Shown here piece after piece: positions 1 through 10,112 of a stretch of DNA of 64,000 nucleotides (position 1 is its first letter; each line of letters begins with the position of its first letter). This stretch comes from Salticus scenicus (taxonomy: Eukaryota > Arthropoda > Arachnida > Araneae > Salticidae), in contig OZ005657.1 in NCBI GenBank assembly GCA_963930645.1, positions 49,353,153 through 49,417,152 on the forward strand. The letters run 5' to 3'. Position numbers and translations under genes: made by a program. The notes beneath the pieces were generated by a model, which saw only the letters and a list, made by a program, of their open reading frames with translations, was not told the DNA's origin and did no database searches.

Positions 1-831
1 AGTCTAGCTTACAAGAGAAATAAAATTGAAGAACGAACACGTCTACGTCTGTCAGCTCTCACTAAAATTAAAATGTGGAATTTTACTTTGAATTTTTCGT
101 GTTTATATCGACCCCGAGAAAAACTTGACTGAATAAGTTCTTTTAGATTTAGAGTATTAAAAGTGAAAATTTCGCTTTGAAGCTGAAAAGTAGCTTTTAT
201 GATATTCATGATATTTTTTATAAATATATTTTTATCGAGTAGAATTTTCACACTTATGTTTTTAAACTAACACTATTTATACTTAACACTTTTTACACTA
301 ACACTATTACGGTGTAAAAAAGGGGCGAGACTAACAACATTCCGGAGGCACATATGAAAATATATTGGCATAGATGCCAATATTTCCATTATTTTCAAGA
401 GGGGCTTCATACCAGATTTTTTTTTTTTTTAAATCTTCATTAAACTTTTTAATGATAATTTTAAATCAGCACTATCAGTAGATAAATATGTTAAAGAGTT
501 TTAACACGCATACGCTAATTTACTACTTAAATCACGCTTCTAGAACTAGGTGAAGTGATAACTTATCCAGGGCTGTGAACATTTTTAATTTACTTCAAAG
601 CGTTGTCAGCATCTGGCTTTTTTGATACATTACTTTTTTTTTAACAGTAATTTACTTGTTATTTAATCATAGTTATATATTGGAGAAAATTACTCTACAA
701 AGAACAAAGAAAGTGATATGAAAAAAATCGGGTACTAAAAATTCTACAGAATAAATTACAAATATTGGCAGTTTCTTTTTTTTTTTTTTTTTTTTTTAAT
801 GACATTTTAGAAAACAGTGGATATACAGTGA
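1..831. other. AT-rich non-coding stretch, no gene recognised
   Basis: I see no coding signal here. A fragment at 309-348 (ggtgtaaaaaaggggcgaga, then ctaacaacattccgga) matches the right half of the MITE at 4257-4443, so it is a broken copy of that family. T-runs occur near 419-431 and 775-797. Confidence 0.6.
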
Positions 832-1018
832 TACCAACATTTTAATTTATTCCTGAGCATTTTTAGCCCCGCATTTATTTGATACCACTTTTTCTTAAGA
901 GTAATTTTTTCTTATTTTATCGTAGTTATATACTGGAGAAAAATATTCTCTAAATAAAGTGGTGCGGATTGAAGGCGGGTCTAAAAATGCTTCGGAATAA
1001 ATTAAAATGTTGGCAACC
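832..1018. mobile_element. Palindromic MITE, family A (ccaacattttaatttattcc ends)
   Basis: The left end reads ccaacattttaatttattcc and the right end is its reverse complement, ggaataaattaaaatgttgg. The arms continue inward through the paired blocks taccactttttc and aaagtggtgcgg. There is no coding capacity. The same family recurs at 4257, 10803, 28522, 29480 and 34043, so it is the commonest short element of the window. Confidence 0.8.
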
Positions 1019-1222
1019 ATGCATATAATGTGTTTAAAATATATCAAAATATGAAGGGAAATTCATTTCATACGATAATAAGAATCCAAAATCGTGTCGG
1101 AACATAAATGAACAAATGATATCAGGACATAGCAGAAGACATTTAAAATAATACGTAATACAAGGACAACGACAAAGAATCGCATAGCCGTGAAACTTTT
1201 CAATTTTTATATTCCTTTCAGG

Positions 1223-1366
1223 CAGTGTTGCCAGATCTGGCGGATTTTTTACTCAATAATCATCAATAATTTTGAGCAGTGAATCTTCGAAGTGATTAGG
1301 CAAATGTTACAATTAAAAGTTATTGGTGAATATTGAATAAAAAATCCGCCAGATCAGGCAACACTG
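1223..1366. mobile_element. hAT-like MITE (CAGTGTTGCC ends), 144 bp
   Basis: The ends are CAGTGTTGCCAGATCTGGCG and its complement CGCCAGATCAGGCAACACTG, giving terminal inverted repeats of about 35 bp. The flanking 8-mers ctttcagg and ctttcgcg match at 6 of 8 positions, as expected of an aged 8-bp hAT duplication. A related copy lies in the opposite orientation at about 30402-30559. Confidence 0.75.
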
Positions 1367-1573
1367 CTTTCGCGAGCGCGAGCAAAGAAATCTCGGTCAT
1401 TTAAAATCAACTACCACCAGAAGTTACGTACATGTCTAAAAGAAAAGAAATAAATGAAGTTTCTCCTCCACATGTTTAAAGTAGAACTTTGTAAAAAAGA
1501 TTCTGGAACGAGCTTTTGCAGTTGGAACTTGAAGTCAGGTGGTATATAGAAAGGAATATGGAAATTTTCCTTC

Positions 1574-1574
<1 letters not shown>

Positions 1575-1606
<32 letters not shown>
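1575..1606. repeat. Poly(T) tract
   Basis: This is an uninterrupted run of about 32 T. Comparable homopolymers are scattered through the window (19429-19463, 29604-29638, 55299-55332, 60117-60148). Confidence 0.9.
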
Positions 1607-1608
<2 letters not shown>

Positions 1609-2310
1609 GAGTAAATAAATTGAAAATAGTTATAGAAAATTTCTGCTTTAAAGTGTCTTGAAAAAAAACAGGAGAATTAGTACCTATGGAATCCTTTTGC
1701 AATATTTCCTTTCTGAACAATATTACTATAGTACATAATCAAAACTTCTAACAGACACACTGATACAGACATGAATACTGCGTGGAATACTGTAACTCGT
1801 CAAAAATATTAGATGTATCTCGAACACAACCTGCTGTATCAACGATTCTTCCTTCCTGTGACCAAATAGCTGTTTAATAGGAGTCATTTCGTAAACAATT
1901 CTTTTATAAAAACCCATAAGAAAATTCTACGGGGAATAAATCTGTTGGTTGCAGTTGAGATGTAATTGATCTGTGAAAATCATTTTGGCGACCGGGACTT
2001 ACGAGGGCTAACAGTTTATGCGTGAAATATCACGTTATACTATGCCCTCTCAAATGAACATAATTTAATTGATTTCTATTATTACACTATTGGGATGGTT
2101 TCCTGGTTAGACTAATCGTCGGTGCCCATTTATCAAGCACCGTCTACTGGGATACTTCTCATAGTGCATTTGCACGTCTTCTAGTCCGTTGTAATTCGTA
2201 TCGCTGCTTCAGTTATTTCGCGGTCCATCCAATGTTACATATTCGGGAAAAAAAAAAAAAAAAAAAGACGTGACTGTAAGCGACTAGCTTTGCTCTTTTC
2301 TGTCATTTAG

Positions 2311-2427
2311 AGAATGGCGAAGTTAGAAATTTTGTGTTGCAAATTTGCACTATCAATTCAACTTCAGCATGCATTAGTTTCCTTTTTTGATATGTGTGTA
2401 AGACCATACTTGTTGCCAGGTGCACAG
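2311..2427 (+). CDS. Coding exon 1 of a small single-pass membrane protein gene (proposed)
   Basis: An ATG at 2314 in good context (AGAATGG) opens a 38-codon stretch beginning MAKLEILCCK and ending YLLPGAQ. It runs into a consensus donor, CACAG followed by gtaatt, at 2427/2428. A pyrimidine-rich stretch and tag precede it at 2308-2310, so this exon may itself start at an acceptor behind a non-coding 5' exon that I did not find. The exon ends in phase 0, and the next acceptor-bounded open exon, at 3673, also opens in phase 0. Joined, they give about 139 residues. The exon part is mildly hydrophobic with three cysteines and no obvious cleavable signal. The splice model is inference from site quality and frame; the protein family is not recognised. 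Confidence 0.55.
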
Positions 2428-2861
2428 GTAATTGAGGGACTGCATTACATGTGTATATGATATAAGTACAGCGTTTAAGCATTTACATTTCTAAGAGATT
2501 TCGGATTCATATTATATATCTGAATCGCCCTTTTATCTTGATCATTTAATAAAAACCTCTTATAAGAGTTTACTTTAAATCTCAACATTATTACAACAGA
2601 GTTGGAAATTTTCAGATTATTTCATGCCACTATTTATGGAAAAAAATTTCATCTTATTTCATTACACAATGTTCGATAAAGAGATTATTTCTATAAAAAA
2701 TTATTGGTGTGGAAAAATCTGGAAGGTTTGCAACTCCGTTACAATCTGATCATCACCCAGAATCTAATATAATGAAGCGCCGTAGACTTCTTATTCCCAT
2801 CTTTTACTGCTTTCCTTTAAGTCATTTCTCAGGCTTTTAGAATGTTGTTCCTGTTTGGCAC

Positions 2862-3097
2862 CAGTGTTGGGCATAATTGATTAAAAAGTAATTGAATTAC
2901 AATTAAATTACAATTATTTTACTGTCAATCAATTAACAAGTAAATGATTACAAATAAATTGAATTACTTATTCAATCTATTTGTAATAATTCAATTTATT
3001 TGTAATCAATTACTTGTTAATCGATTGACAGTAAAATAATTATAATTGTAATTTAATTGTAATTCAATTACTTTTTAATCAATTATGCCCAACACTG
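2862..3097. mobile_element. hAT-like MITE with perfect 8-bp target duplication, 236 bp
   Basis: The element starts CAGTGTTGGGCATAATTG and ends with the complement, CAATTATGCCCAACACTG. Nearly the whole element is a palindrome. TTTGGCAC flanks it on both sides (2854-2861 and 3098-3105), a perfect 8-bp duplication. CAG-starting ends with an 8-bp duplication are diagnostic of hAT elements. It lies inside the proposed intron of the small membrane protein gene. Confidence 0.92.
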
Positions 3098-3194
3098 TTT
3101 GGCACATACACAGATATTCTGCAACAGTTGGTTTACTACAGATTGATTGAATAGATAAATGCAACTTGCATTGAAATTAAGGAGACCCTTGCTT

Positions 3195-3336
3195 TCGATT
3201 TTTTCACTTTTTGACTACCAGTAATTTTTTATAAAATTCTTTTAAAAATTTCTATAAGAGTTGTCACTCAATAAATAAAATTACTACACAATTAAAGTGG
3301 TATTAAAAAAGCATAAAATTTGGTAACTGTTAAATT
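3195..3336. mobile_element. Family B short repeat (gactaccag ... aagtggtatt)
   Basis: The paired blocks ttcactttttgactaccag and aagtggtattaaaaaagc, and the end tttggtaac, are shared with copies at about 9878-10065 and 18605-18735 and a fragment at 10715-10785. It is probably a distant relative of family A. The ends are not sharply defined. Confidence 0.45.
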
Positions 3337-3672
3337 CTCTATTTTTATTTATTATAGTCAAGTGTTAGGTAAGAAGTTTAGAACATTTTCATTACGCTTT
3401 TGCACTACAGAATAGCAATCTTTAAGTAGTACAACTTTACTGATCAGGAAGGAAAAATAACAAGTTTAAAAAAATATATATGATAAGTAAAATATTTTGA
3501 TTAATCCCTCTTGCTTAAAGTAATATGACTTTTGTGCTTAGATATAGATGATGATGATGATGCTATAAACTTGTAAGTAAATTGATTTTTTAAAAACCAG
3601 ACTTTAAAAAATAAACTAAATATTATATCACATGCCATTTTTATATGATAACTCTTTTTTTCTTTATTACAG

Positions 3673-3978
3673 ATGTTTATTACGGCTGCAGATTGCAATT
3701 CCACTGACGAAAAAGTCACTATGAAAAATTTTGAATCAGTCACCAATTCGGTTAACCAGGATGATATAGATAGTACTGGTTTTCTTGAAGACAATACTCA
3801 TAAATTAGATGTTTCACAGCTAGTAATTTTTATTTTCATTGGAGCATCATGCTTAGCTGCCATTATAGCCAGAAGGTTTGCAACTTCAATCAAACAACTT
3901 TGTGGAATTCGTTTATCAAGATCTGAATCAGCGAAACAGTCAAAAAAATGCGGTGACAAAGATGATGACGATTTCTGA
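3673..3978 (+). CDS. Terminal coding exon of a small single-pass membrane protein
   Basis: The exon is open for 101 codons from an ATG placed exactly at a strong acceptor (ttattacag), then stops at TGA. Visible features in exon numbering: an N-S-T glycosylation sequon at residues 9-11, an acidic and serine-rich stretch, one membrane helix at about 49-66 (VSQLVIFIFIGASCLAAI), a basic flank (ARRFATSIKQ), and a charged tail ending DKDDDDF. The basic residues after the helix and the sequon before it suggest a lumenal or extracellular N-terminus and a short cytosolic tail. In the proposed model it follows exon 2311-2427 in frame. If translation instead starts at 3673, the protein is 101 residues. 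I do not recognise a family, and the function is unknown. Confidence 0.65.
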   Translation: MFITAADCNSTDEKVTMKNFESVTNSVNQDDIDSTGFLEDNTHKLDVSQLVIFIFIGASCLAAIIARRFATSIKQLCGIRLSRSESAKQSKKCGDKDDDDF

Positions 3979-4256
3979 ATCCTTCAAATAACAGAATTTT
4001 GATGTATCTAACAAGCTTATATTTATTTATTTTGCATTCATATTTCATGAAATTTTTTTAAATGGTTTAGTACAAAGATTCAACCTACTCGCACTTGAAA
4101 AAATTGTTAATTATGTAATATAGGTATTTTTGGAATACATTAAATAATATACATACATTATTTTATTTATTTCTTAATACTCAAGATACTGATAACACTG
4201 CAGAAAAAATAATTCTAAAAGCAGCATAAAATATTACTAATGGGTATTATTATTAC
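3979..4256 (+). other. Likely 3' untranslated region of the small membrane protein gene
   Basis: AT-rich sequence follows the stop. A variant polyadenylation signal, attaaa, lies at 4139-4144, about 160 bases past the stop. No canonical AATAAA was noticed before the MITE at 4257. Confidence 0.4.
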
Positions 4257-4443
4257 ATAGCTGCCAAGTTTTTTAATTTATTCCGGAATGCTGTTAGTCC
4301 CGCCCCTTTTTCACACCGTAATCTTTTTAGAGTAGTTTTCTCCATATTTATCGTAATTATATTTCGAAGAAAATTTTTCTATAAAGATTACGGTGTGAAA
4401 AAAGGGCGGAGCTAACAACATTCCGGAATAACTTGGCAGCTAT
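4257..4443. mobile_element. Family A MITE with near-perfect 8-bp duplication, 187 bp
   Basis: The inverted ends are atagctgccaag and cttggcagctat. The internal paired blocks tcccgcccctttttcacacc and ggtgtgaaaaaagggcgg are followed by a matching ttccgg on each side. The flanks attattac (4249-4256) and gttattac (4444-4451) match at 7 of 8 bases, which points to a hAT-like insertion. Confidence 0.85.
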
Positions 4444-4499
4444 GTTATTACTGCTTTTTTTTTTTTTTTTCAAAGATTGTAAATTGTCAAAGTGGTGTG

Positions 4500-4530
<31 letters not shown>

Positions 4531-4745
4531 ATATATACATACAGGGTGATTCAGAATTAAAGTTCAATAATCTACATAGTGGTCAGAAATACGATAACAA
4601 GCAAGAATCATATGGGAACATACAGTCGTATATGCAATCCAGACGCGCAAGAAGGCGTTGGAAGTCGCCAGGAAAGCTGGTCAGGATGAAGCGAAGAAAA
4701 ACGTATTTTGGGTGTATGAACGCAAGGAAAGATAAATCGCTACAC

Positions 4746-4884
4746 CAGGGGTGGAAAATTGGCACAGAATTTATACCACAATAAATGAAGCAAAATTTTC
4801 TTCTTGTTAAACCAACGATTTTATAGGTAGAGAAATATTCTAAACAAATACTGGTATGATTTCTTCGCCAGTTTTCCAGCCCTG
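4746..4884. mobile_element. 139-bp MITE, CAGGG ends, 6-bp target duplication (copy 1)
   Basis: The element starts CAGGGGTGGAAAATTGG and ends CCAGTTTTCCAGCCCTG. CTACAC flanks it on both sides (4740-4745 and 4885-4890). A second copy of the same 139-bp length lies at 34653-34791 in opposite orientation, with its own 6-bp duplication. Removing the MITE restores the frame of the host transposase relic across CTACACGGATAGAG. Confidence 0.88.
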
Positions 4885-5115
4885 CTACACGGATAGAGAA
4901 TTGACGAATATGCATCTCGTTTACGGTGAAGCTGAATGTTGTAAATAAACATGGCCACCTCATTTACCAGATCTGTTCCCTCTTGAATATGTTTTTTCTT
5001 TGGGGTTAGATGAAAATTTTAATGTGTGAAACCCCAGTGCAATCGGAAATGGTGGCAAAAATCGTTGCTGCAAGTGGATTACTGTTGCGACAATGGGCAG
5101 TCCAAAATTTCGAAC
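4885..5115 (+). pseudogene. Transposase remnant of the mariner/IS630-like relic
   Basis: Two readable patches remain. At 4885-4940 the frame reads YTDRELTNMHLVYGEAEC, close to the N-terminal motif (YT..E...M.LVYGEA) of transposases carrying a DUF4817-type helix-turn-helix domain. At about 4952-4998 it reads WPPHLPDLFPLEY, the block around the third catalytic residue of the DDE domain (known pattern W.P.SPDL.PLD), and continues near FFLWG after a frameshift. The catalytic core between them is absent, so this is a dead copy. The family assignment rests on motif recall, not a search. Confidence 0.6.
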
Positions 5116-5326
5116 ACCTGCTTTAAAATTTCCTTTTAAACAAAAATGTTGTGTAACTATTCTTTGTGTAATTAATTATCTTTATTTGCGTGACCTGTCT
5201 CACATCGTTCAGGCTCTGACTTTGTAAGCATGTAGTACGACTGGGTTGCGTTTGCGACCTATTCTTGCTTGTTTTTGTGTTCCTGACCTACATGTAATTT
5301 ATGAACAATAGTTCTGAATCACCCTG

Positions 5327-6338
5327 TGTGAAGGAACATATATATATATAATGCCTTTTTATCATTTATATCATTTATTTATTTTACAAAATGTTTGTAA
5401 ATTTTGTAAATTTTGTTTATTTTTTATGTTTGCATAAAACTTTTAAAAATAAATAAATAATAAAATAATAATTAATGCTTTAAGATATTTAGCTTATTTT
5501 AAAATTGTTTTATATAGTAACGTATTTAAAAATATTTATTAATTCATACCATTTTATGAAAAGAAAATAATTATGTGTTTCATAATTGCATACGTTACAT
5601 CAAACAGAGCACTTAATTTTATTCATTATAGCTCTCTAATCTTAAAACAATTATTTTCGACGCCAGAAGTAATTAACAGGTTTTTTTTTTTCGATAGATC
5701 AGTACCACAAAATGTAGCTAATGAACATTTATCGATTACTATTATCCGATTTTTATACTTTTTTATTAACATTATTCCATAAAACATGTTTTTGTAATAT
5801 ATTTATATGATTAATTAAGGAGACGATCTTCCATAATTGTTACAGGGTGAGAGCAAGTAAATTGTTTTTAAACCTTTATTTATAGATATTTCACTCTAAG
5901 ATAAAGTCTCTCAATTTTTATTTGAAAAAAGTTACAAATAGCTTGATAATTTTTCTATTTGAAATAAAAATTATCGTTAATGTTCGTTTTTCTTTCTTAT
6001 TTTATTCTTATATTTTATTTCGTACTAGAAAAGTCATTAAGTTGTTTTATATTGAATAAATATTCATTTTTCAATCCGTATTTTAAATACTGGAATTTGA
6101 AAGTATTCAAGAAAAAGATAATAGTCCAAGCAAAGGAAAGAAATTTTTTGCGTTACCAGATATAAGAAAAAACTATGTTTTAAAAAAGATGCTCGAAATT
6201 GCAAGAATCTGATTATCCACACATGCCGAGAGTGTGACCTCTTTCAAAAATTAATAGATCTTTCATGCGTCTTTGACAATTATCCTAGTAATACGTAAAA
6301 AGAATTATCATTCTCTCCCTTATCAAAAAATCTTTGGA
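5327..6338. other. AT-rich non-coding stretch
   Basis: I see no gene. The open frames here are low-complexity and rich in F, Y and I, typical of AT-rich noise. Confidence 0.6.
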
Positions 6339-6580
6339 TTAACACTTCTGCGACCGCATGTTTTTTTCTTTTTGACAGCAAGCTCCATCGGTGGGCGTTA
6401 TTCTTTTATATTGCATTATTTTAAATCAATGTTTTCTGCATTCATATTTATAATATAAATTAATATACATTACAATTATACTCTTTCTAATGAAAGTATT
6501 TTTATTCATAATGCATTGATTGTACAAAAGTGAATATTGGGTATACTGTTAAAAAATAATCTAACCTATGTAACCTAAAG
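6339..6580. mobile_element. Truncated TTAA MITE (piggyBac-like ends)
   Basis: Starting at TTAACACTTCTGCGACCG, this aligns base for base by eye with the reverse complement of the element at 34486-34931, through gcaagctcca, aatgttttctgcattcat and ttgggtatactgtt. It ends abruptly where the repeat at 6581 begins, so the right end is lost. It lacks the 139-bp insertion of the 34-kb copy and so serves as an empty site. Confidence 0.75.
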
Positions 6581-8115
6581 GGGGAGGGAAAGGGGGATAT
6601 TTTGCAAAATCACTTTATAGTGCATATTGGGTACACATACCACAGCCGCATAACAAAACATCGCTTTCCTGAGATAATTTTGCATGGATTTAGGCTTGGA
6701 AACGTGTCTTTTGCCCCATCCCCTCCCCCAAAAAAATGGAAAGGGGGAAATTTTACAAAATCCATCTATTGAGTGCGTTAGACACACATAACCAATTAAT
6801 ACACCGAATAATCACCTTTCTGAGATAAATTAGAAGAGAGTTACAATTGGAAACATATTTTTGCCTGTTCCCTTCCCGAATCCCAAAGCGGGAAGGGGGT
6901 GACACTTCGCAAAATCCTTTTATAATACGTGTTGGATACACATAGTAGACACAGATACCAAAAATTTGTCGTCCTGAGATAATTCGAAAAAGAGTTACGC
7001 TTGGAAAACTGTTTTTTTTTTATTTTTATTTTTATTTTTTTTATTTATTTATTTACCCCATCCCTTCCCCGATAGGGTGAAAAGAAGAGAAATTCGCAAA
7101 ATCCCGTCACAGTTGGTGTTTTATGCAAATAACCAACCCAAACACCAAAATTTGTGACTGCAGCTCCCAGAGAATCTCCAGGACAAATTTAACGTTAAAG
7201 GGGAGCTCACGAATCTGCCCCGTTGTAAATCCTTCTCCCTTCCCTTCCAAAAAAAATTAAAATAAAAATAAAAAATAGGACAACATCTGAAATTGTTTCT
7301 GGATATTCACTTCAGAAGACACACAGACAATTTCAACGTCTATGTGCCATTTTTGGAAGGAATCTACTGTGAAATCCGGAATTTGAGCCCCCTCCACACA
7401 AAAAGAAAAGAAAAAAAAGATTTTACCCCTTTCTCCCTCAAAATCGAAAATTCGAAAATCGACAAATTTGTTTTTATTTATTTATTTATTTTGCATTTGA
7501 ATCTAGTCTCCTCATGTGCAATTTCTTCACCATGAAGCAACTTGGAGCCGACTTAGAAACTCAAGCGTGTTTTTGACGCCCCCCCCCCCACACACACACA
7601 TACAGGGTGAAAGGGGGGAAATTTACAAAACTTAGTTTTAGTGTGTGACAGGACTCAAGAACCACCTTCACACCAAAATTCGTGACCGAATTCCACAGAG
7701 AATCGCCACAGCAGTGTTGACTCAGTGGTGGATGTACTCTTTTATATGTATAGTGAAAACACACTTTGTCCCCTCCCCGTCTTGGGGGCTGAATACCTAA
7801 TATTCCAAAAATTGGTTTTAATGTATTAGTGTTTCTTAAATTTTAAAATAAAAAACATACGAATATCTGCTTTTATGTTTGAGATATAAAGGGTTAAATG
7901 AAATCACGTGTTGCCAATGTGAACTCACTCCCCCCCCCCCCCCACCCTCTGGGAGACGAATTTTATAAAGTCGCTTCTTAGTGGGCTGTCTGCCACAGAA
8001 GGAATATTTTCCCCAAGTTTCATGTTTCTAGGTGCAGGGGTTTGGGCTGGACGATGATGAATCAGTCACTTACTAACTCAGTCAGGACAAACGATTTTAT
8101 GTATATAGATGTTAG
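6581..8115 (+). repeat. Minisatellite-bearing dispersed repeat (copy 1)
   Basis: Degenerate units of roughly 165-175 bases repeat head to tail. Each has a G-rich block (gggaaaggggga), a phrase like ttttgcaaaatc, an acacata block, and tttcctgagataat. The right end carries the phrase gggctggacgatgatgaatc and ttactaactcagtcaggaca. The same end, inverted, lies at about 49290-49360, where another copy with its own 160-base units occupies 49284-50560. No protein is encoded. Confidence 0.7.
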
Positions 8116-8297
8116 CAGCTCTGGAGACAGTTCTAAATGTTCGTGCTAACAAAGACACACTTCCAAAAACAAAATTCAATGTTTTACCAAGAAAATCATG
8201 CCAATTGGATTAAATAAACTGAACCAATATTTTTAGAAATGTGATTATTATTAAGTTTCATTATTTTAATATAGTGCTACTTTAATTCTAAGCAATA

Positions 8298-8433
8298 TTA
8301 ACACGTTAATCGCCATGTCAGTCATATGTGCCTGACGCATTTTTAACACGCATTTTTAACTAAATTGTCTAATAAAGTTACCATGGCCCATGTGAAAATT
8401 TTTCTAATATTATCGTGGCGATTAATGTGTTAA
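8298..8433. mobile_element. TTAA MITE, 136 bp including duplications
   Basis: The ends are TTAACACGTTAATCGCCA and TGGCGATTAATGTGTTAA-type complements; as written on the + strand the right end is gtggcgattaatgtgttaa. The TTAA at both borders fits the piggyBac-type target. The TTAACAC start is shared with elements at 6339, 10113, 10353 and 34486. Confidence 0.8.
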
Positions 8434-8784
8434 AGTGGTGAAACTTAACCAAGGATGAGATTTTGTGGCAAAATTCACACCACTATTTATTTTTAAAAAA
8501 ATTCTGTACTTAATAAATCGTTATGGTAAGCTTTTTTTTTTTTTTTTTTTTTTTTTCCTTTTCAGAAATAGCGGTATCAGTTCTGCGGCAAATTCTTATC
8601 CCTGAACTTAACCCCAAATTTCTAAAAGTTTTGGTTGGAGTTAAAAAGACCTAAATTAACACTGTTTTAAAATGAAATATTGAACTTTATTTTTGACAGT
8701 ATGTGTATTTGAAGAAATCGGCAAACGAAAGCTTTTTCTGCTCATTCAAAATGACTACTTTTTCTTCGTGTAAGTACAAATGCT

Positions 8785-8819
<35 letters not shown>

Positions 8820-9586
8820 TGTTGAAAATGTAAGTTATAATAATTAATTGATATTTCTTATTATTATTAATTCATTAGTTTTAGAGAGCTATTTTGTCGA
8901 TTTAAAACGGCAATATTTATTCCGTATATCATTTGTTTTGGTGAAATATCTAATAGTTTAATTGGATTATTTAAAAAAAAAAAAAAAAAAGAATGAAAAA
9001 CATTATGCAAAGATTCAACTGAATGATCTACATTTCCATCCTTAATTGCATCCCAATTCTTAACTTATTATATTTTGTATAATGATGTTTTGTAAAGTAT
9101 CCCGACAGTATCTCTTGGGACTCCCGGACACTGTTTATCACTTTATCCTAATAAATAGGTGAATATAAATTTAATTACATGTACCTAAATTTAAGGGTGA
9201 CAAAAATACTCCTTTCATACACCTCCAAATTGAGAGCGGAATATTAATTTTTTCTCTATGAAAAAACAATCAAAATATTCTTTAAAATAAAAAATAAATG
9301 AATAAATAAAATAAGTTTATTAAGGCACCTACAAAGACTTCAGAATCTCAGAAAATATTTGCCTTTTCTCTAAATGAAATCTTTTACATAGAGAATGATT
9401 TTGAATCCTTTTTTTTTTTTTTTACTCTAGTTTAATTTATAGATTGAACTTTTTAAAATATCCCATGTTCAATACTTTCTTAGAATTAGTACCGTAATAA
9501 ATTAGTCATATGGGAATTAGTTTTTTTTAAATTTCCATTAATGAATATCTGTTACACTGAATTTAAAAACATTTTCAGCCCTAATA

Positions 9587-9624
<38 letters not shown>

Positions 9625-9877
9625 ATGTTTTTATAGAGCAACGTAATAAATATCAATAAAAATATAAATTGAAGACTAATTCTCTCAAAAATTGTTAAAA
9701 GAAAAAATACATTCTAAATCATATTTTGCTAATTTTTCATTTACATATAGATGGTAATTTTGATTTTTTAAACATAAAAATTAATTATAAGGTTAATTAA
9801 ATTTCTTCAGAAATTTATCAGTACAATATTTTCGCGGTGATATCGTGGTGTTATCGCGAATAAATATCTTTTTTATA
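8434..9877. other. AT-rich non-coding stretch with homopolymers
   Basis: I see no gene. Long T-runs lie near 8531-8556 and 8786-8816, an A-run near 8973-8990, and a (TA)n microsatellite at 9590-9622. Confidence 0.65.
9590..9622. repeat. (TA)n microsatellite
   Basis: About 16 uninterrupted TA units. Confidence 0.95.
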
Positions 9878-10065
9878 GTAGCCAACTTTTATGCACTTTT
9901 AATACCACTGTTTCATAATTGCCACTTTTACGCTTTTCTAATACCACTATATTTAAGTAGAAATTTTTATTTTATTTAATCACAGAAAACTCTTACAGAA
10001 GAAAATGGTTTTTTCTATTTAAAAATTCTGCTAGCCAAAAAACGTAAAAGTTCGGAGCTATGCTG
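9878..10065. mobile_element. Family B short repeat
   Basis: It carries the blocks gccaacttttatgcactttt and acgcttttctaataccac, then at the right aaaacgtaaaagttcgg. Two left-end-like blocks in a row suggest an internal duplication or a second, truncated insertion. Confidence 0.4.
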
Positions 10066-10112
10066 TTTTAAAATGTTTTTCACTATTTTATTTAATAGAA
10101 GAATTTTAGTCT

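Larger units (their letters stand above)
2428..3672 (+). other. Proposed phase-0 intron of the small membrane protein gene
   Basis: The stretch begins gtaatt and ends in a strong pyrimidine tract with acceptor (ctttattacag). It contains the hAT-like MITE at 2862-3097 and the family B element at about 3195-3336, and has no open frame of note. This agrees with an intron that has collected repeats. Confidence 0.5.
4542..5326 (+). mobile_element. Decayed mariner/IS630-like transposon, internally deleted
   Basis: The outer ends CAGGGTGATTCAGAA and TTCTGAATCACCCTG are inverted repeats. TA precedes the left end; the right flank is TG, probably a mutated TA. The interior keeps two pieces of a transposase reading frame and is interrupted by a 139-bp MITE at 4746-4884. 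It is too short for a whole transposase, so most of the middle has been lost. Confidence 0.75.

Noticed and set aside
3501..3794. 97-codon frame on the - strand opposite the membrane protein exon
   Set aside because: It is antisense to the better-supported + strand exon with splice sites, and its product has no recognisable features.
4497..4784. 95-codon frame starting in a (TA)/(TG) microsatellite
   Set aside because: It starts in simple sequence and runs across the MITE border at 4746, so it is not a gene.
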